A DNA stretch of 64,000 nucleotides from Atrichornis clamosus (taxonomy: Eukaryota; Chordata; Aves; Passeriformes; Menuridae). The notes below the pieces were generated by a model, which was not told the origin of the DNA, searched no databases, and worked only from the letters and a program-made list of their open reading frames with translations. Positions 11,830-23,865 of this stretch are shown here, one piece after another; position 1 is the stretch's first letter, and every line of letters begins with the position of its first letter. The DNA is taken from NCBI GenBank assembly GCA_013400975.1, contig WBMZ01011774.1:1-64000 (forward strand), read 5' to 3'. The translations under genes and the position numbers were made by a program.

Positions 11830-14800
11830 GGGAGAAATCACAGGTTTATCAGCAAAATGTCACCTCGGAGCCACTATTACTGCCTACACACAATTCAAAG
11901 AAAGCAGGATGCATTTATCAGAAATCCTTCCATCCCTAATGCCCAGACAGGACCTCCATTATCTTCTCTATGGTAACATCTAGGAAAGCATATTAAGGGC
12001 AAAAGCACTGTGTTTTAGTTTTGGCAAGAGATAATCACTTCCAGTAGATTCCAGGAATTTATTTGATCTTTATGAAGGTCTTTTTCCCATTAAGAATATT
12101 TATCACTTTAGAATTTTAACTTCAAGGTTGGTTTTGGCTTTTAGTTTTGTTGGTTTTGTTTCTGGTTGGTTTTTTTTTTTTTTCTTTCACCCAGCTCTCC
12201 CCCCTTTTGGAACTCCTTATTTTTCCCTTCATATAAAAGAGTTTACAAAATACAAAAAGAACTAGATCTGCTTGTTTAATACTTCACTAAATGATCACCC
12301 ACTGCCTTGCCTGTTTCTTGTTACTTGCAATTTCTCCATGGTATATCTTCAAGTGTAATTCATTTCAGAAAGGGTTTTACCTTGACTCTGTCAGGCCACT
12401 TACTTCATCTTTTCAGTCTCCTCCTTTTTAATTAAAATACTGAAAAACGTGTATAGTGATACCTAGGATGGCACCTTCAGGTGACTCCACCTTCGTAATT
12501 TCCGGATAAGGACTAGTGCCCGTGAGTTGTTTATTGCAACATTTCAAAATGAAACCAAAGGGAAGGAAGTCTCCGAATATAAGTGGCAAATGAAATTTAG
12601 CATCTGACAGATAAAACTCATCATAGCTTTTTGCTATCTTGCCAAGAAGGTCACATTTATGACCAGCATTTCTGAAATGAAAATATTTGAACTGGGGATC
12701 AAATTTTGTTGGAGTTATTTAACTGAGCAGTGAAATGTCATGTTTTCAATATAATGAGTAGAAATTGCATGATTTTGGATCAAAAGGGAGTTGTCATGAT
12801 GGGAGTGGACTGGCAGTGGAGAACTTCACAGTCCCTTAAGTCACTCTGTCAGATTGGATGTTTTTCAGCAAGGTATTCTATAATGATAGCAGTACTTATG
12901 CATTTTGCATTTCCTAACAAAATAATTTGCTAATTTCCTCTAGTCTGGTGATTTTCTACAGATTAGGTAGTCAGAATGACCACAGATGTATTCTGGCATA
13001 ATCTGTGAAGATATTGGCAGAAGACACACTGTGCGGATAGATGTTATAGGGGGTTAACACCGTGCTGTCAAAAGGGTTGCTTCATTAAACTGCAGATGTG
13101 AGTTCTTAATAACAGTTTTGGACGCTCCGTAACATTAAAATTTGCAGGAATGATTTAGTTTTGGATTCAAGTGAAAATCAAGTCCTTTGTGCCTTTTATA
13201 GCTATGTATTAAGTGTAGGAACTGGGAGGGCTGCTGTGGGAAAAGCTGACCCCAGACCTTCCAAATGGCGGCAAGTCCATGAGCAGAGAGATTAACCATA
13301 TGATTTGCCTGTTTAGTCGGCCTCAAAGTATGTGGCAACCTTTCACATCGATGTTCCTGTCATACAAGCTGAAGAAAAGGTTTTGAATACATCCAAATAG
13401 AACAAAACACACATAATTCTCGGACATATTCTTTGAGGGAAGAATGTAATGGTCATGGAAAAAATCTAGTGGCAAGGGAATTGAATAGAGCAGAGAATAA
13501 AGGGAATAATCTCAGTTTTTTACTCTGAGTTCAGTTAAATATCACCAGGTGTTAATTTATTTGATTTTGAGGAAAAGGTTCAAGGAAAAAGGTGAAGCTG
13601 GAGAAGCACTGACAAAGGCACATACGTCAAGGACGTAATTCAGAAGCAGGCACTAGACATAATTACTCAGTGACATATGTATTGTTTCAGCACAGGGAAT
13701 GAAAATAAAGAAGAGACATTAATCAGAATGATAATCAGTCAATGATGCAATAATGGTGATCCAGCTGTACTTAGTTTGAACACCTCATGTCCAGGAAAAT
13801 ATCCAGGTAGTCACCATTTTCATACTGATTATATAATGAAAAATGAGAGTAATGATTCAGGTTTGGCAGCCACGGGGTTCTCCTGTGCTGAGAAACTAAT
13901 AAATGGACACTAAATCTTGATATACATATCGCATTGGGGCTGTCAGAGCATAATCTTCTTTAGAAAAGTTTCCTTGATAATTCAGTGCACCACAGTTTAC
14001 TTTTCCCACTTGGCTAGCACTTTAATAGCATAAAAATACTTAGTACTGCATTAACATTTCCTGTGCATTTTATGTTTCTGACACACTTAAATAGTATCTC
14101 TTTTCAATAGCAGAGGATGCTTTAACTAAGACAGGCCAGGCACTATTTTGTGCAGAATTATTTGTATTATAGGGACACACCGTTGTCCCTTATAAACTCC
14201 TTGTATGTAGATTTTGGTACAGGCATGTTACCAGCTGCATTGCATGTGGGCAGAAGTTTTTTATTCTCTCCACCTGGTCTACATGTTGAATGAGAAGAGT
14301 TGTTACTTGATTTTGCTATTGATGAGAATTAAATTACTTCCTTACTCCTCTATGAAGAAAGGAAGGAAGGTAGTTGCTGCAACTACAGAGAGTGCTTCCA
14401 TTTTTGAAAGATCACGTATCAGAAGCTAGATGCAATATCTTAACTTTCTCTAAAACACTTTGTCATAATTTGAATTTTTTTCCCCCATAATGGGAATCAC
14501 AAAGCTGAAAATTAATGGTTACTCACAGTCAGTCATAAATGAAAACACTCATTTACAAGCTAACTTATGAATAAATAGGCCTGAGCAAATTTAAGAAGCT
14601 ACCACACCCTCTTAGGAAAAGTTCTGGGACATCTCTATGAATTTTTGGGGTTAAGGTTCTGGGATTTTTGTTGTTGTTGTTGTCTTTAATTTGGTTTTGG
14701 TTTAGATTCATTGGTTGATTGATTGTTTTTGTGGAAGAGAGAAAGTATATCAAAAGACATGTAAAGTTTTTTGCACCTCAAGAAAAGTATAACTGTTATA

Positions 14801-15590
14801 CTCCTCCTTTATCACAGCATCTGCTCTGGATGTGTGTTTTCTTATGCAAAGAGCCAGATGAAATTTCAGAGTTATTTTCAGACTTTTGTTGTTTAAACTA
14901 TTCTGGAATGACAGAGTTCAGACTCTTGATTTAAGTAAGGTTTTAGTTGTTTCATATGGTAGTGTGAAGCAACCTCAATCAAGAGCTTTTACATATTTTC
15001 ATTGAAAACCTGAATGAAAACAGGGAATTTTCAAATGAAAGGTGTCAGGCTTTGCAATCAACAAAACGTACAACCACAGGCATGGCAATGACTGTTCAGG
15101 CAGTAGTTCATGCTGAAAGGACAAAATAATGTAAAAATAGAAATATTTTCAAGGGTATGTGTGAAAATCATCAGGCATACCTAGTGCTGATAAAATACCA
15201 GGTGGATTGTGAGCTGGGTTTGTCTGGAATCACTGCAAGCATTTCTCTCTCTGAAGATTTTAAAAGACATGCTGTTCAAGTCTTTCCAGGAATGACAGTG
15301 TTATCTGTTGTAACAGGAACCTGAGAACGGCATTAAGGGAAGGGAGATTTCAGATGTATCTGCTGTGATTTCTGATTTCTCTTCTGTACTGCTGGACCAC
15401 TCCTTACCTGTGCTCATATATATGTTCTTGTGTCTCCTGGGTCTACAGGTCTACTCCAGAGGTCTTCTGTGTGCTCGTCCCTTCATAATCATGCCAGGGA
15501 TGCATCCCACATCCTCTCTGGACATGTATCACTGCTGTGAAGGACCCATTCCCTGCTACCTCCACATCTGTTTGCTCTTAATAAATATGT
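11830..15590. other. Unique AT-rich sequence
   Basis: No gene is supported. It contains a G/T-rich tract (12125-12185, ending in a T run) and a TTG/TTGG tract (about 14660-14730). Conserved-looking stretches lie at 13030-13340 and 13440-13800 (several ATTA/TAAT, CAGCTG and GATA-like motifs). All open frames are under 75 codons except the one overlapping the next tract. Confidence 0.45.
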
Positions 15591-15596
15591 TACAGA

Positions 15597-15680
15597 GTTT
15601 TTTTGGGTTTTTGGTTTTAGAGTTTTGTTTGGCTGCGTTTTTTGGTTTTGTTTTGGGTTTTTTCGTTGGTTGGTTGGGGG
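15597..15680 (+). repeat. G/T-rich TTTTGG tract
   Basis: Irregular runs of T interrupted by GG or GGG. This is the largest part of a 120-codon open frame at 15365-15727, which is therefore an artefact of composition. Confidence 0.75.
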
Positions 15681-16487
15681 TCTTTCACAAAATTTTCAAG
15701 ATAATACCAGCAACATGGTATACATGAAGGTAATTCCCTCTAAATTCTATTTTCTTCCTTTTGAGTCCCTACCTTAGAACATGTCTTTTTCCTCTTTATT
15801 TTCCCTAATTTATCAACCACTTAAATACCTTGTGAGAGAATGAAGCCAACTAATTGTCCATTTGATTCCTTGGCTCGTTCAGCTGCTTAAGGATGTCTTC
15901 TTTACATGGCATTTCTCATTACAGACAGAATATGCTGTTACCCACATACAAGTATGGCATCTTTGTCTCTGAAGAAATGGCACTTAAACTCCAGGAAATT
16001 TTAATAGAATAGTTCACGTTCAGCCTCTCACTCTTCTCTAAATACCTACTGTGAATGAGCTTTCTCTTTCCTGCTGCTTTGAAATGAACAATTAAAGCGA
16101 GTTCTACCTTGACTAAGCCTGGGAACGCATTGGCATTTCTGGGCTTGATAGAGGATGTGTCATGTGTTGCCACCATTTGGTTTAATTTCTCTCAATATGA
16201 CAGTATTTTTCTTTTGTTAAATCCATAGCTGAGAAAAACAAAAAGGAAAAAAAAGAACAAATTCTGATTAAAAATAGATTGCTGCAAACAATCTGAGTTT
16301 ACAAAGTGGTTTAACCATTAGCTGCTAATCTAGATATGAAACATTTAGCCTTGTTTCATTCAACAAAGGGGCAAATTTTACCACAGCTGAACCTGTGAGA
16401 TTTCTGCAGATTTTTACAATTACTTCACTTTTCTACTCCCTTTTCTTCCCTGACTGAGGTCCAGCAGCTACTCATATCTGCACTGCC
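15681..16487. other. Unique sequence
   Basis: Nothing beyond ordinary AT-rich non-coding sequence is seen. Confidence 0.4.
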
Positions 16488-16565
16488 TGATGCAAAACCT
16501 ATCAAAGTCGATGGAAATGGTCATATTAACTTTGCTGGGCTTTGGTCCAGGTCCTGAGCCATATG
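16488..16565. repeat. Degenerate ancient amniote repeat with palindromic core
   Basis: A motif of the form 'dgatgcaaaacc ... gtcgatgg ... gctttggtccaggtcctgag' resembles an old palindromic interspersed repeat seen in birds and reptiles, whose arms read roughly as cattgaagtcaatggg and gggctttggatcaggcc. Similar fragments occur near 45.72, 49.55 and 61.94 kb. I cannot name the family with certainty. Confidence 0.4.
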
Positions 16566-19425
16566 GAGCTTGAATCAACCTTGACCTCAGCGGAGAAGAA
16601 ACAAGTCACCTCCGACATTGTATCAGTAGTTTTCTACAATCCATCAGTAAGATGTGTCACATCTGCAGCATGAGTGAATCCACCTGCCAAGAGTGATACT
16701 TTTGCTCTACTGGCTCATGGCCAGTCTGGTTAGTCATGCTATTTTCCCTGTGTGATAAGAGAAGTTATGCATATTAGGCATTTTTTTTTTTTCTCCTGTT
16801 TAAAAATGACAGTCTGGGATCTAACTTTGCATTAACTGCTCATAAAGTTCTGCAAATTCCTCTCCTTCCTTTTGTGATTAGCACATTAATGATCTTCAGA
16901 TGTTTCAGAGCAATGCTGCAGAAAGTTTGGATGACTAACAGACCTTTCTATTGCCACTGCTGGTGAATGTTTAAAAAAAGGTGATGCAATTAAGAAATAC
17001 TCATACAAATTGTAAGGGGAAATGAATTGTGGTTTTGAGTTAAATGGCAAGGCATTAATGCAATCCTCACAGCAGAACGTCCTTGCTCCTTTAGTACACT
17101 CAGGTCATGAGTATGCAGCTTAGGCTACTACAGATCTGTGATTCACCTCAGTGGGTCAAGTGAAAAGTGCCCTAAAATCAACAAAGAATTTACAGATTAA
17201 GTGTGCAATGAAAAAAGGTCACAATCAGTTAATATTAATAACACTTGGGAAGTTTTGCCTAGGTTTTGTCATCTGCTTATCTGCTATTGATGGATTCTTT
17301 TGTGTAAAATGACTGATGTAAGGTATCAAATACAGGGATTTTTAAGACTCATGATTTTAGCCTGTTCAAGGCAATTGACAAAATTATAAAAGTCAGAATC
17401 TAAAAAATGCCTCTGAAAATATACTGCCCTTACTACAACCACAGTAAAACTGTTAAAATGAATGCTTTTGTCAATCTGCTATTCTAAATCCTTTCCTATC
17501 AGTAGCAACATTTGTAACACAAATGCCTTTTGCTTTGTTTTCTATTCAAAATTCTTTTTTTAAGAGAAATGAACTAAGTCTCCTTTTAAAGTTAATCTTA
17601 AAAATGTTGATTTTTAAAATGATGTTGCATGGGAAAGTCTGTATCCTTGACGAGGAAAAGTTTATGCTTTGAAAAATAGGCATATGATTATGAGTCAGGA
17701 AATAGAAGCAGAAAGCCGCAAAAGTCAAACTGTTGTACCAAAGGATTCCTAACCATGGTTACTAAGCAATGCTAAGATTAGTCCTGAGCTGAAAATCTTC
17801 CAAGGATAAACAGGAGTTTCAGATAGTGATTATCTATTCACAGTAGTCTAGTTTGGTTGTATGGGTTTGTTTTTGCTTTTGTTTTTTTTAATCTGTACTA
17901 TGTTAGTGCTACAGAATAGCAGTGGATGAATTCTATAATTTTAATTAGTTCATACTAATGATATGAACAGCAAGCAGAGACTGCACTCATTGTCTGTGAG
18001 AGATTACTCATTGGGGTCCAGGAGCTTCTATTCTCATGTTTATTCCATGCTGTTCATCCCTGAAATAGTGCCTAATCAATCTCTAGTGGGGATATATGAA
18101 CCTCACAATCCTTAGGATACCCTTAGAGTGGAAATCACCACATTAAAGCAATAATTGCTATCAAGAAAGTCATTGCCAATTATTATGAATTTACCTATGA
18201 CTTTCTTGGCTCATGTCAGACCAAATATTACAGGTCTTGCAGCTGAATGATCCTGAAGAGCTTTGACAAAGTATTTCCTCAGATCTCTCTGATATACACA
18301 GCACAGATGGTTATGCTGATTTATTTATTTATTCTCCTCCAAAATATGAATTAGCTTTTTGCTTTAATCAAGTAGTCTCTGTGTTTGTACTCAGATCAGC
18401 ATATATTTTAGGCCACATCTAACAAATTGTTCACAGAGCAGTAATTGTGCTTCACAGCTTCTACTTCCATCTTATTCTTATTGGTCATACAGGCATCGTT
18501 TCACAAGGTTAATTGATGAGACCAAACTCAGAAATGAGGGATCAGAAGCAGAATGACTCTGTGAGATTTATGGACAACAAAAGATTATCATAAGCAATTC
18601 TGAGACGGGAAATGTAAAACAGTATTTAGTGTGTAGAGTGGGGAGACCAGAAGCTAAATCATCAGAACTTTTTATGTACTCCACAGAAAGTCCTAGGCTC
18701 TTACAGCACTTACAAGGTAGGTTCTCATGCAAGGGATGTGCCTGTAAGAAGGCTAGGCATAATTTTTAGATTTCAGTGCTACTTTTGACTTCCACTGTTT
18801 TTTTCCAGTAATATTTTGGATCAAGGAGTGGAATATCAGTGCAGGATGCAGAAAGGGTCTCGTATTTTCATCTAAGTCTTATGCATTAACCAAAGACTGT
18901 GTAGGAAGTTTGTGGGGTCCAAGGTCCAACTTACTGTGTGTATGGGATTGCACTCCAATGAGTAAATGGGATTTGTTGGCCATGAGGCACAGAAGGAATC
19001 TGACAGCACAGTGAGTGTTCAAAGAATCAAGAGCTTCTAGGATACAACACATTCCCTGTGTACACGCTGCACTGTTGATTAATGGATTGGCAGAAAGCTT
19101 GGCACATCTTCGAAGCCTTTGGTCTTACAGCACCTGCGTGTGCAATCTTGTAGTGTTTGTTTACTGAAGATAGGTGCCTTCAAGGTGCATCTGTATTGTG
19201 CAAGCTTCGTAAAATTGATTACGGTGTCCACAGTGATGTTTTGGCCAGCACTCCAGGTATCCAATGGCCAGTTTCAAATAATTACTCTGTCAGAACAAAG
19301 TCTTCATTTATTGTTTGTGTATTTGTTTGTTTGTTTCTCTTCCCCTCCTTGGAAATATGTCTGGGAAATTCAGTCAAATGGTAGCCTTTCTTGAGGGGAA
19401 TCTGGCACCAAAGGCTGAATTCACC
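16566..19425. other. Unique AT-rich sequence
   Basis: No gene is supported. A T-rich/GTTT tract lies at 17853-17890. The segment around 17020-17200 (TAAT cores, CAATCC, CAGGTCATG) has a conserved-element look. Open frames are at most about 90 codons and overlap on both strands. Confidence 0.4.
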
Positions 19426-19429
19426 ATTG

Positions 19430-19545
19430 CTATAAGGATCTTGTGTGACCTTGACTAAGTCACTTCTTCTCTTTGTTCCTTAGCTTCTATCTGTAAAATG
19501 GAGATAAATGCATTTCCATACCTCATGGGGGCCTGCTAAAATGCA
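19430..19545 (+). repeat. MIR-type SINE fragment
   Basis: The order 'tgtgaccttgactaagtcac ... tctgtaaaatggagataa ... cctcatgggg' follows the conserved core and 3' part of mammalian-wide interspersed repeats, which also persist as old fragments in birds. The tRNA-like head and the tail are missing or too diverged to see. Confidence 0.75.
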
Positions 19546-20117
19546 TTCATTACCAAGAAGTATATTTTATCTCCAATTTACACATTTGTTCTCTGCTGTC
19601 CTTGCTAGAAATCTGATTGTCCAACCAGTCCCAATGTAAACCCTCTTGCTTCTGAGTCGAAGCCAGGATCTACCTATTAAAGTGTTTAGAATTGTTTATT
19701 GCATGTTTTTCCTTTCTGAAACCACCAGGACTGCTTTTTTATCTACAGAATTCTGAACTGTACAGGAAGCTTTACTGATCCAGTTTGACTGATCCTGTAT
19801 TTCTCGTTCTGTACTGTGTGTGGTTCAGGGGATAGTGTCAGTGTTTAAGAACTACTTCCCCTAAGTCATCAAAATATAGCCTTTTTTTTGGGGAATAGTG
19901 CTAATTAAATCAGAGACATAGATAGGAACATTTGTGGAGGTCATCTGGTCTTAGCTTTTCAGATCACTAAAAGGGAGGGAAACAGCTTCTGGACTAATAT
20001 CCAACAGCAACAAAACCCTCTTTTTACGATGTAATCACTTCTGGGAAATATTATTGTGTTCTTTGAGATCATTGGTTCTATCCTGAATCTCTTAAATATA
20101 ATCCAGCACATTTTTAT
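19546..20117. other. Unique sequence
   Basis: Non-repetitive AT-rich sequence with no recognised feature. Confidence 0.4.
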
Positions 20118-20142
20118 ACACACACACACACACACACACACA
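20118..20142. repeat. (AC)n dinucleotide microsatellite
   Basis: A perfect AC/CA run of about 12 units that should be polymorphic. The 60-codon open frame crossing it on the minus strand, which encodes alternating Cys and Val, is an artefact. Confidence 0.95.
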
Positions 20143-22225
20143 AATATACATAATTATAAATCTAGATAAAAAAAATTTGGTGAAACATTATAAATGAACT
20201 ATAACTTGGGATTTCTTGAACAAAAATGAAAATGTTAAGAGATGTCAAACTGCCTTTAGTTTCTACTTATGGTGGGGTAATATTTTAATTTTAACCCTGA
20301 GTATACAATTATTTTTTCCCCTGAGCCTTTGTAGATTTTTTAGCTGTGTTGCATGGAATTAGTCACTTGACTGTTATTTCCAGCTTGGTTAATGGGGACT
20401 AGAGAAAAAAACTCACACATAGTTTTGTCATCAGTTCTGATAGCTTCTACTGTCTAATATCAGATAAATTAAGGTTCTGAAGTGGAAAAAAAAGAAAAGA
20501 AAAAAGAAAATAAAAAGATATAACTGAATGGGCCAAAACACATTTTTATTTCTTCAATAGAGAAGCTGGGAAAAAAGGTTTGGATGCTTTTTAGTAAGAG
20601 GCCACCTTTGCCTTCATCAGGGACATCAAGGAGATCTGAATGAAGAAAGGATCAAAATAAAATAACCTTTGCCTAGGAATCTGTTGGTGATGAACATGCA
20701 GCTGGGATCTTATCTGCTACTGAGCTCCTCAGTAAAAAGCTGAAGCATGGCAAATGTTTCTCTGAGCCAGGAGTGAGGAGCTGAAGAGTTGATGGAAGAA
20801 AGCAATGGGGACAGTGTGTGAAGCACTTCTGAGAACTTGATTTACACAGTCTGATTTTGACAGGCATAGCTCTCTAGGCAGTGAAATAAACTGTAGATCA
20901 TTACTGCCAGCATTTCCTTTGGGCAGCCTTTAGGGTGCAGAAACTGACCTGTTCCAAAGATGAACATCCTCTAGTTTGGATATAGAGGAGTTAATGGAGT
21001 ATAAACAGTGAGGGAAAGTAGCTAGGTAAATTTTCTTATCAAAGACTAAACACAGAAGAAGGACTGAGTTTGAGACTGTAGCCCATGCACATGCAGAGAA
21101 AATATCACTTACAGTTTCTTTATTGATCAGGTTTTATTGAGCAGTCAGTTCACTCACTTTATTTTTTACCCATTTAAAATGGTTCTGCCAGTTTAGTCAC
21201 TGTTTAATGTGACTTTAAATCAGGTAGCTTTTGAGTGCATTATGAATATCCATACAATGTAAATTATTATTATGGTTTTAAGGGTGAAAAGTGTTTGTAT
21301 TACAGTTGTTCATATTTTATTTTCTTTCCAAGATGAAACTTCTTTTTAACTGCTGCACAGTTCCCAGAAACAAGTAAATCCCATGAAGACCACATGATAT
21401 TCTCCTATCTGTTTTAGTCATCTACCTACCATTTAAGGTACACAGCCTCGTGCCAGCACTTACTGAACTAAAAATATGGAAATTTCAGTTGAGATGAATC
21501 TTGAAACAATTAACTATATGAAAAATGATAACAATCCAATATTTAACACCATTTAGGTTTTTGGTCCCAAAACTCTGCCACAGATGGAATATTGTTTATT
21601 CATATTGAACTTGTCTACTAGTTAAAATTCAGTTAAAATATGTTGCTGTAGTAGTCAATATTTAACTATTGGCAGAGTTCTGCAGTGTTATATTGTGACA
21701 AATTCAGAATTATTTAAAGATTCTCGCCCATTTAACGGCAGTGTACATGTCTGCTGGTTCCTGTTATGATGAAATATATGGATCTGTCTTATGTGATCTG
21801 CATCACCGTTAATTACTCATTGATTGTTCATCCTTAGTTTTGCAGGATCTTTAGTCTCATGAGTATAAACAGTCTTGCTCAGCAGATGCCAACTGGGGAT
21901 AGTTTGAATACATCTCACAGTGAACTACAGAGCAGCCAAGAACTTTGCATTGCACAGATGCTTAAATAACTCGGAGAAGCATAGTAATTAAAGAATTACA
22001 TCAACACACCCTACAGAACTTAAAATACAGATGCACATTTGTGTAGTAACCTTGTTTGAAAGCCTAGATAAATTCTAACTTATTGTGGTACACAACTCAG
22101 GCACTCAAGCTGGAAGGTTTGTGGCCCTGGTCTCTGTACCCCTCCCCAAGGAAAGATGCAGTCCATCCAGGATCTGAAAACTCTTCGGACACCACCAGTT
22201 CACTGAGTTTTTTGAAAAGTAAAAC
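20143..22225. other. Unique AT-rich sequence
   Basis: No gene is supported. It contains an A-rich AAAAG tract at 20485-20520. The segment at about 21725-21870 has dense TAAT/ATTA and ATGA cores and may be regulatory. Confidence 0.4.
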
Positions 22226-22272
22226 AGGAATGGATTGGAATGAAATGCAATGGAATAAAATAGAATGGAATA
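22226..22272 (+). repeat. Degenerate GGAAT pentamer repeat
   Basis: Nine five-base units related to GGAAT/GAAAT/AAAAT follow in register. The motif is superficially like pericentromeric GGAAT satellites, but it is short and isolated here, so it is best treated as a local microsatellite. Confidence 0.7.
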
Positions 22273-23315
22273 TTTCTTTTCACAGGGATCTGCATTTTAG
22301 TGTTTCTCTTCTGATATCTGTATCTCTTAAAATAAGATGTAGTAAACCTGGACTGGAAAAGTGCAGCTGACACAGAGTCGCTTTCTATGACTCTGAGAGA
22401 CTTAAAGTCTGACACTTCAACTGTGTCTCCCCTGAAATGTCTTATTGGCCAGAAGTTTGGCAGCGCTTTAATAGAGACATAGGAATTTATCAGCATTTTT
22501 ACTTCATGGAAAATGGCTTTTTGCCAATACCACTTATCTCACAAACTCCCAGTTGTAGGAATACCACGCTTGCACTGTGGATATAGCACAGACAATTCCA
22601 TAGTGAAGTCACAAACTTTGCATATGCAAAGTTTACTTCCCAAGGTCAAAACTTCTCTTGACTCTGTGAGGTTGCAAGGCCACTGTTCAAATATAAATCC
22701 AGGCATATTTTTCAAGACTTAACTCCAGCATATTCCAGACAAAGAGAAACCCTGGGTTCACTTGATTTTCATGAGAACTCTTGTCTTCAGTTCAGTGTCT
22801 TTGATATGCCATGGGTTCCACTGCACTGTAGGTTGGCCTCCAGCTTGGAAGTCTGTTTTCATATTGGAAATCCATAGCGTGTAACTTTTTATGGCTGTGG
22901 GAGAAGTGAAATTGCACATCTGATACATTAAACCGTCTGTTCTGGAGCAGGTGCGTTGAAACCATGTGGGGCAGGAACACCCAATCACTACTTGCAAAGC
23001 TCAACAGCAGCAGTGTTCTCTACAATCCACTGTACAATCTATACAATTCACCGTACTTATCAGCCAAGCAAACTCTAACATAGTCTTAAAGACTTGAACA
23101 ATATTTCTGTTGAATACAGAAGAGAGAGGAAACAGAAGGAAGCGGCTGAAGTTCAGAACACAGGGCTGAACTGTTCCATGGCATCTTCTGAGAAAGGGCA
23201 ACTCATAGTTGTGTCTCTGAAGAGAGTGTAGCTAGGATAGGGAAATAAGGAGTTATGGGACTATAGAAGCAAAAATTACTTTTTATTGTTTCAGGTCTCT
23301 TGGCCAGCGCTTGCA
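22273..23315. other. Unique sequence
   Basis: No recognised feature. Short open frames overlap on both strands and are not credible genes. Confidence 0.4.
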
Positions 23316-23865
23316 CAATCACAGAATGGGTAAGGTTGGTACCCATTCCAACCTGACCATCTGCTCCAACCTCTCTACTCAAGCAAGGTCATCTCAGAGA
23401 ACATGGCACAGAATTGTGTCCAGATGATTCTGGGAAATCTCTGCTGAGGGACACTTCACACCCCCTCCAGACAATCTGGTCCAGTGTTTGGCCACTGCAC
23501 AGTGAAAAAGTTCTTCCTCTTGTTCGGGTGGAACTTCCTGGGCATCAGTTTCTGCCCGTTGCCTCTTGCCTCATTGCCTGGCCCATCCTCTGACACCTCC
23601 CTGCAGACACTGACACTGATGGGGTCCCTTCTCAGTTGTCTCTTCTCGAGCCTGAAATGGCCCAGCTCCCTCAGCTTTCCTTGTAAGAGAAACGCTCCAG
23701 ATCCCCAACCACCTTTGCAGCCCTCTGGACCTTCTCCAGGAGCTCCATGTCTCACTTGTCCTGAGGAGCCCAGAACTGGAGAGAGCACTCCAGATGTGCC
23801 TCACCAGGTCTGAGTAGAAGGAAAGGATTGTTTCCCTCTACCTGCTGGCAGTGGGTTTTAGTGCC
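23316..23865 (-). mobile_element. CR1 LINE, 3' fragment
   Basis: Read on the minus strand this is the 3' part of a CR1 element. It ends with the usual ...CATTCTGTGATT tail (plus strand aatcacagaatg at 23317), preceded by the 3' untranslated segment for 'failed to note, locally shared' CR1 structure: a C/T-rich stretch, then the block containing CTCCAG/GGAGAAG. The segment from about 23640 to 23820 corresponds to the last coding part ('..LRELGHFRLEKRQLRRD..' on the minus strand), a hallmark of CR1 open reading frame 2. It is 5' truncated at about 23865, as usual for CR1. Confidence 0.85.

Noticed and set aside
10674..11983. Large overlapping open frames (up to 215 codons) on both strands
   Set aside because: They fall on the GC-rich LTR and its flank. 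Frames open on both strands at once reflect base composition, not genes.
15365..15727. 120-codon frame with a hydrophobic tail
   Set aside because: The tail is the TTTTGG tract, and the start has no recognisable signal or domain.
20118..20142. Possible Z-DNA or regulatory role for the CA repeat
   Set aside because: It is a short, common microsatellite with nothing nearby to support a role.
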